Part shown: positions 54,807 through 63,919 of the stretch, one piece after another
How positions within the stretch are numbered: position 1 is the first letter of the stretch
Layout of the letters: each line of letters begins with the position of its first letter
NCBI GenBank assembly: GCA_963842955.1
Contig: CAWJIJ010000009.1
Span: 763,093-827,092, forward strand
DNA from: JARFQW01 sp963842955
GTDB taxonomy: Bacteria; Pseudomonadota; Gammaproteobacteria; Steroidobacterales; XN24
Direction of reading: 5' to 3'
Length of the DNA stretch: 64,000 nucleotides
Made by a program: the position numbers and the translations under genes
Notes under the pieces: generated by a model
What the model was told of the DNA's origin: nothing
Databases searched by the model: none
What the model saw: the letters and a program-made list of their open reading frames with translations, nothing else

Positions 54807-55576
54807 ATGAACGAGCCTTTACAAGACCGGCCCCGAACCAGGACCGAGTCGACGTGCGGGGGTTCTGCCTGGTTCGCCCCCCTTGTGCTGGCCTTCTCGT
54901 TTCACGCCTCGGCTGCTGAACTGCCCAGGGTCTTTATTCTCGCCACCGGCGGAACCATTGCCGGATCCGCCGAGTCCGGCACCCAGGCCGGCTACGCGTC
55001 GGGGTAGGTGGGGGTCGATTTGCTGATATCCGCGGTCCCGCAATTGTCGGAGCTGGCTTCGATCAGCGGCGAGCAGGTGGCCAATGTCGGCAGTCAGGAC
55101 ATGAACGACGAGATCTGGCTGAAACTGGCGCGCCGGGTCAAGGCTCTGCAGGCCGACCCCGAAGTCGACGGAATCGTGATTACCCACGGCACCGACACGA
55201 TCGAGGAAACCGGATATTTCCTGAACCTCGTGGTGGACGGCGACAAGCCTGTAGTGATGACTGCCGCCATGCGCCCCTCGACAGCGCTGCGGCCAACGGC
55301 GCAAAGGGCATCGTGACCGCCGGCGTCGGCAACGGCAACATGACCTCCGCTGCCCTGGAGGCCGTAGGCAAGGCCGTTAAGGAGGGCGTGACGGTGGTCC
55401 GTTCGACGCGCCTGCCGGCCGGGTCGGTCGGCCGCGATATCGAAGTCGATGACGATGAACTGGGTACCGTGGCCTCCGGCGAACTCGGTCCGGCAAAGGC
55501 CCGCGTCCTGCTGAAGCTCGCCCTGCTGACAACCCGGGACGCGGCAGAGATTCAGCAGTTGTTCGGTACCCACTGA
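54807..55576 (+). pseudogene. ansB: Decayed periplasmic L-asparaginase II
   Basis: The start is good: a signal peptide (FAPLVLAFSFHASA) followed by the first catalytic Thr block ILATGGTIAGSA. Then an in-frame TAG at 55005-55007 (GYASG-stop-VGVDLL) interrupts. The second block THGTDTIEETGYFL is present. After MTAAMRPST, about 105 family residues are missing and the frame changes; the sequence resumes with ANGAKGIVTAGVGNGN and runs to the normal C-terminus (KARVLLKLALLTTRDAAEIQQLF). A nonsense codon plus an internal deletion cannot be explained by a single base error. Confidence 0.82.
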
Positions 55577-55594
55577 CCGAAGGGTTCATGACCA

Positions 55595-55622
55595 GCAGGG
55601 GGCGCTCAGGCGCGCCCCCTGC
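55595..55622. terminator. GC hairpin after the asparaginase remnant
   Basis: Perfect inverted repeat GCAGGGGGCGC / GCGCCCCCTGC with a six-base loop. There is no T run, so termination is uncertain. It lies 65 bases from the convergent DUF533 gene end. Confidence 0.5.
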
Positions 55623-55687
55623 TAATCGGCCTTGTCACGTTTCACGCCGTCCTGAGCGTGGCGAGGTCAAAGGATGCGGCCAGAGGA

Positions 55688-56396
55688 TCAGGCGGATCGA
55701 CGAGCCGGCAGATCCAGTTCCGCCGCGCCGCCCACGGTGCTGCGAGACTCGGCGTGGACGGAAGCGACCAGGTCTCCCGGCAGGTCCAGCCGGTCCGCGA
55801 GGATGCGCAGGTGCCGGCGGGCCGCCGGCTCCTGGTCATCCACCACGAGAAGCGAAGCCGCGTAAACCTCGATCCCCATAGCCACATCGACCACCTGTTC
55901 GGCCAGTTGGCTGATGCTCACCGGGTGACGCAGCTCGTCGATCAGCATGGCCTTTTCCTCGAGAGTGAGGTCGAGCCGGTCCACCTCGGCAAAAATGCGT
56001 TGCTGTTCGTTCGGGTCCAGGTGCCCGTCCGCATGGGCGGCGGCGATCATGGCCCGGAGCAGGACCAGGGCGCCGGAGCCGCCGGCATCGCTGTCCGTGA
56101 CCTGTTCGAATTCCGCCTTCGAGAGACCCATGGCTCCCGCCAGCGGGGCAGGTCGGGGCGTCCGCAGGGGAGGGGCCATGGGCCTGCGCGGGATCGTCCG
56201 CATAGGCTCGATAGGCCTTCCACGCCAGCCCGCTGATCGCGGCGAGGCCGCCGATTTTCAGCGCCGTGCCGCCCATTTTTCGGCCTTTCTTGGTCGCAAG
56301 CGCTCCCGCCACCGTGCCGCCGGCCAGGCCGCCAGCCAGGCCCGAAAGGGCGCCGCTGCCCGCCAGGCCATTGATGATGCCTTTGAGATCGTTCAT
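55688..56396 (-). CDS. DUF533 (YebE/TerB-like) membrane protein (one frameshift in this sequence)
   Basis: About 235 residues once one base is removed near 56165-56180. The N-terminus is glycine-rich and hydrophobic (GLAGSGALSGLAGGLAGG, then GTALKIGGLAAISGLAWKAYRAY), followed by a Pro/Ala linker and a TerB-like helical domain (LVLLRAMIAAAHADGHLDPNEQQRIFAEV, ELRHPVSISQLAEQVVD). ATG 56396 has a CAGGAGAG site. Function unknown; homologues are inner-membrane proteins with an acidic, possibly metal-binding DGHLDxxE loop. It is divergent from the OmpA-like gene. Confidence 0.82.
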
Positions 56397-56806
56397 ATCG
56401 CTCTCCTGTGATGCTTGCCGGCAGTCTCCATGTTGGCTCATCCACGGAAAAGCGGATAATTTCGACGCCGGGGTTCGGGAAAATCGATGTATGGGTTAAC
56501 CGCTTCGAGCCGGGCGCGTTCGCGGGCTGGCGGACGGGTTGGAAGTCGGGGATGAGTCCGGGGCTTTTTACGGTCAGGATCTCGCCGGATGGGGCGCGGT
56601 CCCGTCCAATAGCCTGTCGGGTGGGTGACAAGCCGCGCCATTATTGGCATGGACTGCCGTAATCCAGTTGGCAGAATCGGCGGGAACTAACTACCTTTCA
56701 GTTGACTACCCGTCTGTTGCCGGGGGGTTGGGCTCGTTCTCGCGGATGAGCTCAGGACGGCAATCAGATCCCCATTTCGTTCGAAAAGTTTTTAGAGGAC
56801 ACGTTC
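56397..56806. other. 410-base intergenic region between DUF533 and OmpA-like genes
   Basis: Divergent promoters for both neighbours should lie here. I see no recognised gene, RNA or repeat. A minus-strand open frame extends upstream of the DUF533 start but has no family character. Confidence 0.5.
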
Positions 56807-58120
56807 ATGGCAGTGAATTTGATCAGCATGTTCACCAACTCGGTCGTAAAAGACCTCGCCGGCAAAGCTGCAGGCATGTTGGGCGAAGCACCGCAGGCGA
56901 CAGAGACCGCTGCGGCCAACATTTTTCCCGCGCTGCTCGGCGGCATGCTCGGGTCGAGCAAGGGAGGCAGCGGTGCCGCGGATCTGTTCAAGCTGGTCAC
57001 CAGCCCGGATATCGACACCGGCCTCCTGGACAACCTCGGTGATCTGATGGGGGGCGGTCCCAAGACAGACTCCGTGTTGTCACTGGGCACGACCCTGCTG
57101 AACGGGATGTTCGGCACCAAGACCAGCGCCCTGACGGACAGCATTTCCAACATCGCCGGAATCAGTTCATCGTCCGCCGGGAAGCTGATGGCAATGATGG
57201 CGCCCATCGGCCTGGGCTTCCTGAAACGCCAGGTGGTGGACAACAAGCTCGATGCAGGTGGATTGATGAACCTGCTGTTGGGCCAGAAGGACTACCTGAA
57301 GTCCGGCCTGGATTCGCGGGTAACCGAGGCGTTGGGTTACGGCGATGTGACATCGTTCCTGAGCAGCGTCGGAGGAGAAGCACCGCGGGCGGCTCCGCCG
57401 CCGCCGCGCGCGCCGGAGCCGCAGAAGAGTGGCCCGAACTTCGGCAAATGGCTTCTCATTGCCGCCGCTATTCTGGTGGTGCTGTTCCTCTTGAGGAGCT
57501 GTGGCGACGATGCCGAGAGAGTCGCGTCTGACGCCATGCAGAGCGTCGAGGAGACCGCCGAGAAAGCAGGCGAAATGGCGAAGGACACGGCAGCCGCCGT
57601 GGGCGAAGCCGCTTCAGACGCCGCTGATGCGGTGGGTGATGCCGCTTCCAGCGCAATGGAGGCGGTCAAGGAAGGGTTTGCGAGGCTGACGCTGCCTTCG
57701 GGCGAAACCATCGACGTCATGGACGACGGCTTTGTCGCATCATGGGTGGCGTATCTGGACACCGGGGACGGCGACAACCGGTTCATCTTCGATGCGCTGG
57801 AGTTTGAAACCGACTCCGCGCGTCTGGCCATGTCGTCGAATCGCCAGCTCGATGTAGTAGCCAGCGTGCTCAAGGGCTATCCGGCGAGCTTCATCATGGT
57901 CGAAGGCCACACCGACAATACCGGGGACTCGGGCTATAACGCCAAGCTGTCCCTCGACCGTGCGCAGGCGGTTCGCGAGGCGCTGATCAGTCGCGGCATC
58001 GATCCGGGACGTATTTCCGCGGTTGGCAGCGGGGATGCCCAGCCCATCGACACGAACGACACAGAGGAAGGGCGCGCCAACAATCGCCGGGTCGAACTCG
58101 TCGTTGTTGAGCCTGCATAG
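56807..58120 (+). CDS. DUF937-TM-OmpA fusion protein
   Basis: 437 residues in three parts. Residues 1-190 are a DUF937 (YidB-like) helical domain (ANIFPALLGGMLGS, KLMAMMAPIGLGFLKRQV). A proline-rich linker (192-207) leads to a single membrane helix (about 214-229, WLLIAAAILVVLFLL). Residues 235-290 are an Ala/Glu/Asp-rich helix that should form a coiled coil. Residues 328-435 are an OmpA-type peptidoglycan-binding domain (FETDSARL, VEGHTDNTGDSGYN, LSLDRAQAVREALISRGI, ANNRRVELVV). With no signal peptide, DUF937 should face the cytoplasm and the OmpA domain the cell wall. A strong terminator follows. Confidence 0.87.
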   Translation: MAVNLISMFTNSVVKDLAGKAAGMLGEAPQATETAAANIFPALLGGMLGSSKGGSGAADLFKLVTSPDIDTGLLDNLGDLMGGGPKTDSVLSLGTTLLNGMFGTKTSALTDSISNIAGISSSSAGKLMAMMAPIGLGFLKRQVVDNKLDAGGLMNLLLGQKDYLKSGLDSRVTEALGYGDVTSFLSSVGGEAPRAAPPPPRAPEPQKSGPNFGKWLLIAAAILVVLFLLRSCGDDAERVASDAMQSVEETAEKAGEMAKDTAAAVGEAASDAADAVGDAASSAMEAVKEGFARLTLPSGETIDVMDDGFVASWVAYLDTGDGDNRFIFDALEFETDSARLAMSSNRQLDVVASVLKGYPASFIMVEGHTDNTGDSGYNAKLSLDRAQAVREALISRGIDPGRISAVGSGDAQPIDTNDTEEGRANNRRVELVVVEPA

Positions 58121-58171
58121 GCAATGACGTTTGCTGCCGGGTAGGCCGGCGGCGGTCGCATAAGCCGAATG

Positions 58172-58207
58172 GGACCCGCAGGGAAAATCCCTGCGGGTCC
58201 TTTTTTT
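58172..58207 (+). terminator. Strong intrinsic terminator after the OmpA-like gene
   Basis: Thirteen-base perfect stem (GGACCCGCAGGGA / TCCCTGCGGGTCC) with a short A-rich loop and seven T. Confidence 0.92.
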
Positions 58208-58255
58208 GTGACCAATCAGACCCGCCCGCGGAACCGCCGTCGCATCATTAACGAG

Positions 58256-59790
58256 TCATTCCGATACGGCCACCGTGCCGGTGAGTCGCCCCATGAATGC
58301 CTTCCAACGGGTGAAGCGCGTGCGCATCCCTGACCCGGATCGCGGATCGAACACGATTGCCCGGGGCGCCCAGGGACCTGTCGGGTCCGAGCGATGGGGC
58401 AGGCGTATCGTGATCGGCGACCGCGATACGGAAATCGCCGGCCAGGAGACGGGCGACGCCCCGCGCCGTTGCCTCGAAGTCGTCCAGGCGCATTACGGGT
58501 ATGAGGGCCAGGTCGGCCAGCCGCTGGCAAAGCCCGTCGAGGCGCGAGAGTCCGCCGCTGACAGCAATACGCGCCGGCGTGCCCATGCGCTCCAGATTGG
58601 TCTGGATGAGAAAAACGATGCTTTCCAGAACCGCCACGGTCTGGCCGGCGACGCTCGCCTCCCGGTCGAACATGACCGGAGCGTCCGGCAGCCAGAACGG
58701 GGAGCCGAGTCCGCCGACCCCATTGGCAAACAGCGGTGGATCGGCAACGGTGTCCAGCCACCCGGGGGCCTCCTCGATGAGGACCTGCTCCGTTATTCCG
58801 ATCGAGGCCGCCAGCCAGCTCAGCGCCGCGCCCGCACCGTTGACGGTGCCCTCGACCACCTCCAGGACATCTTCGCCCGACTGCCAGCAGACACTTCTCA
58901 GCAATCCGGGTGGGGCAGGTCCTGTCAGACCGGGGCGCTGGAGAAACGCGCCGGTGCCCAGGTTGACGTAAACAGTGTCGGGATCCGGCGGGCCGGCCGC
59001 AAAGAGGGCGGCCGCCTGGTCTCCGGTGCATACCGTCATCGGGATCCGGGTTCCTTCCGCATCGATCACGCCGTAGTCATGCCGGCTTGGAACCGGACGG
59101 GGCAGCACATCCCTGGGGATGCCGACAGCCTCGAGCATTGCCGGGGACCAGGTCCGGCTCCCGATATCCCACAGCAAGGTCCGGGAAGCATTGGCCGGGT
59201 CAACGACCGACGATTCGAAGCAATGTGAGTCGGCTGCCGCAGCCGGCGATGGCGGTGGCGAAACCAGTCGCGTGGTCAGGAAGCTGGATAAAGGCCCCAG
59301 CCGCAGACGACGCTGGGTCCAACGCATCGGCGACGTCCGGCAAGTAGTCCAGGCACCAGCGCAGCTTGCTCGCGCCGTAGTGGGGCGAGGGAACCAGGCC
59401 GGTTATCCTGCGTACTCCGCTCACGTCCAGTTCCAGGCCGGCCAGCCACTCCGCATGCCGGGTATCGCGCCAGGACAAGGCCGGAGAAAGGGCCTGGCCG
59501 GTGACGGCATCCCAGGCCACGACGGTTGAGCGCTGCGTGGCCATGCCGGCGCTTCGCAGAGCACCCGTTGGCAGGTCCGCTTCTGATAACGCGTCACGGA
59601 TCGCTGCCTGCACCGAGCCAACCAGGGCTTCGGCATCGTGCTCCACCCAGCCAGGCTTTGGCTGAAAGGTCTCGACAGCGGATTCCGCTGCGGCGAGTAA
59701 CTCGCCATCCTCCCGGTAGACCAGCGCCTTGCTCGCATGACTACCCTGGTCGATGACCAGGACCGCACGTTCCGTGTCCTGGCGTTTCAT
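58256..59790 (-). CDS. FGGY carbohydrate kinase, glycerol-kinase-like (two frameshifts in this sequence)
   Basis: ATP-dependent sugar or polyol kinase. N-terminus VLVIDQGSHASKALVY is the phosphate-1 loop; then ATQRSTVVAWD and SWRDTRHAEWL. An extra base near 59286 shifts the frame. The middle reads SNASRTLLWDI-like NASRTLLWDIGSRTW and continues with CTGDQAAALFA, VYVNLGTGAFLQRP, EGTVNGAGAALSWL and IAVSGGLSRLDGLCQRLADL. A second shift between about 58350 and 58460 is needed to reach the usual ending (FTRWKAFMGRL). Corrected length is about 510 residues, close to glycerol kinase, but the substrate is not proven: the glycerol-site residues cannot be checked here. No glpF or glpD is nearby. Confidence 0.82.
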
Positions 59791-59981
59791 GTGCTCAATG
59801 GGTCCGTCGGCACCGTTCTCTGCCCGTACTGTTTGATTGCAGCCAAGGCCGTCTGCGGTTGTCCGGCAGCCGAGCGCCTAGGCTTCGGAGAGGGCAGTAT
59901 GATGCACGCAAAGCCCGAGCTCACGGGCTGGACCCGCCAGCGGGGCCGGCCGGAGCTGGCTCAAGTCATGGAGGCGACGCG

Positions 59982-60387
59982 ATGGATACCAAAAGGGCTC
60001 AAGAACCGGCGGATGACCGGGACTGTAACGGAGAAGCGCCCCGGTTGCCCGGCGAATCCGCGGGGTACGACTAACGACTGGCTCGTTATCGGCTCTGGAT
60101 TCGGCGGAAGCGTTTCGGCGTTGCGCCTCGCAGAGAAGGGCTACCGGGTCGGCGTGCTCGAGGCCGGACGCCGATTTCGGGACGAGGACCTTCCCCGGAC
60201 CACCTGGGATGCGCGCAACTTCAACTGGTTGCCGACCCTGGGTCTGCGGGGCATTCTCCGGCTCACAACATTCAAGGATGTCTTCATCGCCAGCGGTAGG
60301 CAGGGGACCCAGGCGTCGGAGCCCGGCCTGGCCGGAGCCCTGCCGGCAGCCTTGCCCCTGGGCAAGGCCGAGACGGCTGGCGACTGA
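59982..60387 (+). pseudogene. 5' fragment of a GMC / cholesterol-oxidase-like oxidoreductase
   Basis: ATG 59982 with an upstream GGAGG-like site gives a short basic leader, then an extra A at 60073-60074 shifts the frame just before the FAD motif (DWLVIGSGFGGSVSALRLAEKGY). The frame continues through VLEAGRRFRDEDLPRTTWDARNF and LRLTTFKDVFIASG. There all similarity stops; about 400 residues of a GMC oxidoreductase are missing and a run of unrelated codons ends at TGA. It is therefore a truncated relic. The MFS gene starts 76 bases later. Confidence 0.75.
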
Positions 60388-60462
60388 GCACGGCAAACTT
60401 CCTTGGGGTACGATGCGGCGTCCGGGCCGTTGGTGCCCGGGGCTCCCGCGAACTGGCGGCCG

Positions 60463-61794
60463 ATGACTCCAACCACCCTTGTCCTTATTGGCGGATTCTG
60501 CATTCTGCTGGCTGGCGTGGGCCTGCTGGGAACGTTGCTGGGCGTGCGCGCCACCGTAGCGTCTTTCAGCAACCTGGAGATCGGCCTGGTCATGGCCGGG
60601 TACTACGCGGGGTACATTGGCGGCACCTACATTGCCCCCCGCATCATCCGGAACGTCGGCCACATCCGGGCGTTCGCCGCATTTTCCGCAGTCGCGTCCG
60701 CGATGAGCCTGGCCCTTGGGCTCGTCGTGGCTCCGCTGCCGTGGTTTGTCATGCGCGTTATGGGCGGTCTGTGCGTGATCGGCCTCTTTATCGTGGTCGA
60801 AAGCTGGATCAACGCACAGGTGGAAGCCGGCAAGCGCGGCCGCGTGTTTTCCCTGTATGTCACCAGCACGCTGCTGGCACTGGGCGCCGGCCAGTTCCTG
60901 TTACCGCTGGCCAGTCCGGCAGAGCTGACCCTGTTCGCCGTCGCCGCCATGCTCATCTCCATCGGCATAGTGCCCATCGCGGTGACCCGCATCACGGAGC
61001 CGGGGATCGAAGTCGGAGCCACCCTCGGATTCAGGGAGCTTTTGCGGATATCGCCGGTCGGCGCGGTGGGCGTATTTTGCGCCGGGGCTCTGAGCGGAGC
61101 CTTCTGGGGCATGGCCGCGGTGTTCGGCAAAAGGATGGGGCTGGGGGCGGTCGAGATCGCCGCGCTCATGTCGGCTACGATCTTCGGCGGTGCGGCGCTG
61201 CAGTGGCCCATCGGCCACCTGTCCGACCGTGTCGACCGCCGCACCGTCCTGATCCTCGTGAGTCTCGCGACCGCGCTGGTGGCTGCCGGCGGCGCTTGGC
61301 TCGTCTTTGATGCCAAGCCGGGGCTGATGCTGGCCCAGTTCGCGTTTGGCGGACTCATGTTTTCCCTCTATGGGCTTAGCGTTGCTCATGCCAACGACCA
61401 CCTGGAGGCGGCGCAGGTGCTGGATGCAACACGCGGCCTGCTGCTCATTTACGGCCTGGGGGCGTTGTCCGGGCCGCTGATGGCCGGCGCCGCCATGGAT
61501 GCCGTGGGGCCTGCCGGGCTGCCGGCGTTTTCCACCGCGGTGGCCACGGTGCTTGCTCTGTTTGCCCTGTATCGCACAACACTCCGGGCGCCTCCGCCGC
61601 TGAATGCCCAGGGCGAGTTCGTGTCCATGGTCCGAACCTCGCCGGTGGCCCTCGAGTTGCAGGTAGAGGCGCAGCCGGGCGAAGGTGAGGAGTACGACGA
61701 GTTTCTCACGACGGGCGAAGAGCCCGAACCGCCGGACACAGGCCCGGAGCGGCCAACGCGAACCCTTATGAGGGACCCTGATGCAGACCGGTGA
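60463..61794 (+). CDS. MFS transporter (YcaD-like)
   Basis: About 443 residues with twelve predicted membrane helices. Seen: GYYAGYIGGTYIAPRIIRNVGHIRAFA (the MFS loop 2-3 region), FIVVESWINAQVEAGKRGR, which is typical of YcaD-like carriers, and WPIGHLSDRVDRR between helices 8 and 9. The C-terminal 65 residues are a soluble, acidic tail (GEEPEPPDTGPE). ATG 60463 is preferred; the upstream TTG adds non-hydrophobic codons. Cargo unknown. Confidence 0.82.
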   Translation: MTPTTLVLIGGFCILLAGVGLLGTLLGVRATVASFSNLEIGLVMAGYYAGYIGGTYIAPRIIRNVGHIRAFAAFSAVASAMSLALGLVVAPLPWFVMRVMGGLCVIGLFIVVESWINAQVEAGKRGRVFSLYVTSTLLALGAGQFLLPLASPAELTLFAVAAMLISIGIVPIAVTRITEPGIEVGATLGFRELLRISPVGAVGVFCAGALSGAFWGMAAVFGKRMGLGAVEIAALMSATIFGGAALQWPIGHLSDRVDRRTVLILVSLATALVAAGGAWLVFDAKPGLMLAQFAFGGLMFSLYGLSVAHANDHLEAAQVLDATRGLLLIYGLGALSGPLMAGAAMDAVGPAGLPAFSTAVATVLALFALYRTTLRAPPPLNAQGEFVSMVRTSPVALELQVEAQPGEGEEYDEFLTTGEEPEPPDTGPERPTRTLMRDPDADR

Positions 61795-61866
61795 AGGCGG
61801 GTTAGCGGGTTCCGGCGAGCCGCGCCATGCAGAGGCGGCAGGCTCAGGCAGCCTTCGCTCGCCGTT

Positions 61867-62273
61867 TCAGCCCCCAGGCCGGCAGACCTTGTCCTCGCAG
61901 TCGCGGCCGAACAACTGCACCCAATCGAACCCGATGGCGTGCGAACAGGTCGATAGCCCCAGTCGAAAACCGGCCGCAGGACCGGCCAGCCGGTCGGCGC
62001 CATGAGCCAGCCTAGACCGACCGCGGCGTACAGGCGCCGAAAGACCTCCATGCCGGTGACCAGGCGGCCGTCGGACAGCTGGGCATGAATCACCCCTTCG
62101 ACGCCCGCCTGGGACAGGCCGTAAGCGGATGCATCGAATTGGGGATCGGTGATGTCCTCCAGCGCTACCTGCCCGGAGCGGTCGCGGCGGGCCAGCCAGT
62201 TGACCTCGCGCCGGCAGAACGGGCAGGCGCCGTCATAGAGCAGCTTCAATTGCCAGGAGGGATTCGTGCTCAT
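61867..62273 (-). CDS. DCC-family thiol-disulfide oxidoreductase-like protein (two frameshifts in this sequence)
   Basis: About 134 residues once two extra bases (near 61950 and 61934) are removed. The N-terminus has the family signature LLYDGACPFCRREVNWLARRD, with the DxxCPxC redox pair. The middle contains GVIHAQLSDGRLVTGMEVFRRLYAAVGLGWL. The corrected end reads RLFARH then FDWVQLFGRDCEDKVCRP, with two further cysteines. The gene starts one base after the SRPBCC stop, so both are co-transcribed. Confidence 0.78.
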
Positions 62274-62274
62274 G

Positions 62275-62802
62275 TCAGTCGGCCGGACCCAGTGCTGCGG
62301 TGGTGACGCCGTCGCCCGCGGCGTCCAGGACGATTCCCGACTCGGTACGTCCCTCGCCGCAGAAGATCCCGTGGAGCACCTCGTGCCGATACTGGAAGAT
62401 CCGGATCAGCTGGCGGCGGACCAGGGGATGGGCCAGGTTGCCCAGGGCGGCGGCGGGGAGCTCGTAGTCAACGTGGTCGCAGACCAGGGTCCCGCCGTGG
62501 GTAGGAATGAACTCATGGCGGTGGGACCAGACCCGGTAGGGGCCGGAGAGCTGCTCGTCGACAAAGCGAAATGGGGGTTCCCAGCAGCTGATCAGCGTTT
62601 CCCAGTGGAAGGGCACGCCCCACAGCTTCAGCCGATAACGAATCCGCGTGCCCTCGGCAATTTCGACCGGCGCCGGGGTGAGCACCTTGAATTGCAGCTC
62701 CGGGGGCGTAATGCGCTCCAGGTTGAAGGCATCCGAGAAAAACGGGAAGACCTGTTCCCGCTGCTGGGGAACTCGAAGCTGGGTATCGAGCGTGTGGGAC
62801 AT
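62275..62802 (-). CDS. SRPBCC (START/Bet v1-like) ligand-binding protein
   Basis: 175 residues. HTLDTQLRVPQQREQVFPFFSDAFNLERITPPEL is the usual opening of the cyclase/dehydrase-like SRPBCC group; DHVDYELPAAALGNLAHPLVRRQLIRIFQYRHEVL is its C-terminal helix. Such proteins bind lipids or polyketides. Substrate unknown. Paired with the DCC gene; divergent from the secreted protein gene. Confidence 0.85.
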   Translation of the reverse strand: MSHTLDTQLRVPQQREQVFPFFSDAFNLERITPPELQFKVLTPAPVEIAEGTRIRYRLKLWGVPFHWETLISCWEPPFRFVDEQLSGPYRVWSHRHEFIPTHGGTLVCDHVDYELPAAALGNLAHPLVRRQLIRIFQYRHEVLHGIFCGEGRTESGIVLDAAGDGVTTAALGPAD

Positions 62803-62957
62803 GGCCGTCTCCCGAAAGGCCTGATCATAAAGAGCATTTCGGCCATCGTAGCCCGGCGGATTCCAGCGGATGGTGCGAATGAATCCGGCAGGGGAATCCC
62901 CAGGCTGCTATTGTTCGTCGGTGTTTTTTCAGTTGCGTGATTCGAGGGGGAGAATAA

Positions 62958-63422
62958 ATGTCGATAAAGAAGCTTACGGTTGGGGTACTGGGTAGTGTCG
63001 CGCTCGCCGGACTGGCAATGACAGCGTGGGCAGATCTGACGCCTTGGACGGACTACGAAGTCAGCGATTCGGTCTGGAACGTCACGACCGTTCGGGTGCA
63101 TCCCAATATGGACGATGCGTATCTCGAGGGCCTGAAACAGACCTGGATCGCCAGCAACGAAGTGGCCAAGAAGCTCGGCCAGATCGAAGACTACATGATT
63201 CTGCGCAGCGACCTGCCGCAGAGCGGTGATTTCAACCTGCTGCTCATGGTGAAGAGCGCCACCACGGCGGACCTGGCTCCGAACAAGGAGCGCTATGACG
63301 CGTTCATGAAGGAGTGGGGTGAGTCCCGCGGCAAGGAGTCCACCGAGTTTGCCCAGAAGAACTATCCGGGGATGCGGGACATCACCGGGCAGTACATCCT
63401 GCGCGAAGTGACGGTGAAGTAA
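62958..63422 (+). CDS. Exported protein of unknown function
   Basis: 154 residues. A signal peptide (KLTVGVLGSVALAGLAMTAWA) is followed by a small alpha/beta domain with no motif I recognise (VTTVRVHPNMDDAYLEGLKQTWIA, YMILRSDLPQSGDFNLLLMVK). The strand-helix pattern would suit a ferredoxin-like dimeric barrel. No cysteines remain in the mature part. ATG 62958 follows GAGGGGGAG. A strong terminator follows the gene. Confidence 0.72.
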   Translation: MSIKKLTVGVLGSVALAGLAMTAWADLTPWTDYEVSDSVWNVTTVRVHPNMDDAYLEGLKQTWIASNEVAKKLGQIEDYMILRSDLPQSGDFNLLLMVKSATTADLAPNKERYDAFMKEWGESRGKESTEFAQKNYPGMRDITGQYILREVTVK

Positions 63423-63468
63423 GCGAGGCTTTCCCAACAAGCCAAACGGAGCGTAATGCCCCGGAAGA

Positions 63469-63500
63469 CGGGCAGGCCTCGGGTCTGCCCGTTTTTTTTG
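63469..63500 (+). terminator. Intrinsic terminator after the exported protein gene
   Basis: Stem ACGGGCAG / CTGCCCGT with a nine-base loop, then a run of eight T. Confidence 0.9.
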
Positions 63501-63630
63501 GCCGGCGAAGAGGCCGGGGCGCTCCGGGCGGGTTGAGTGCGATAGACGGATTCGGCCGTGATCCGGGGCCTCCCGGCCCGGCGCGCCTTGTGGTAGAGTT
63601 CGCGTCCTTCCCGGGCTCCCGGCCCACCCT

Positions 63631-63704
63631 GGCGCGGTGGCGGAGTGGTTACGCAGCGGCCTGCAAAGCCGTGTACGCCGGTTCGATTCCGGCCCGCGCC
63701 TCCA
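63631..63704 (+). tRNA. cysT: tRNA-Cys (GCA)
   Basis: 74 nucleotides with encoded CCA. Acceptor stem GGCGCGG/CCGCGCC, anticodon GCA at 63663-63665, T-loop GTTCGATTC. A -10-like TAGAGT lies at 63594-63599; no clear -35 is visible. Confidence 0.95.
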
Positions 63705-63919
63705 TTAATTATCTACCGTGGGCGTCCGTTCCGGACACTTCACGCGGGCGTGATGGCCCCAGGTCATGGAGTTCGAGACACCTCCTCCGAATCGAGAAAA
63801 CCCAGCCGTGAAGCCGACTACTAACAGCGCCCGTCTGCGAGCCCGGCTGCCCGCACCCAAGGGTGGGGCGTGTTTCCAGGTGTCATGATAAAGTCGGCTC
63901 CGCACCGATCGGCGCGAAG

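Noticed and set aside
63560..63630. Weak resemblance of the sequence before tRNA-Cys to the 3' end of tRNA-Gly as an attachment-site copy
   Set aside because: The match is short and gapped (GAGTTCG, then CCCG..CTCC); not better than chance in such GC-rich DNA.
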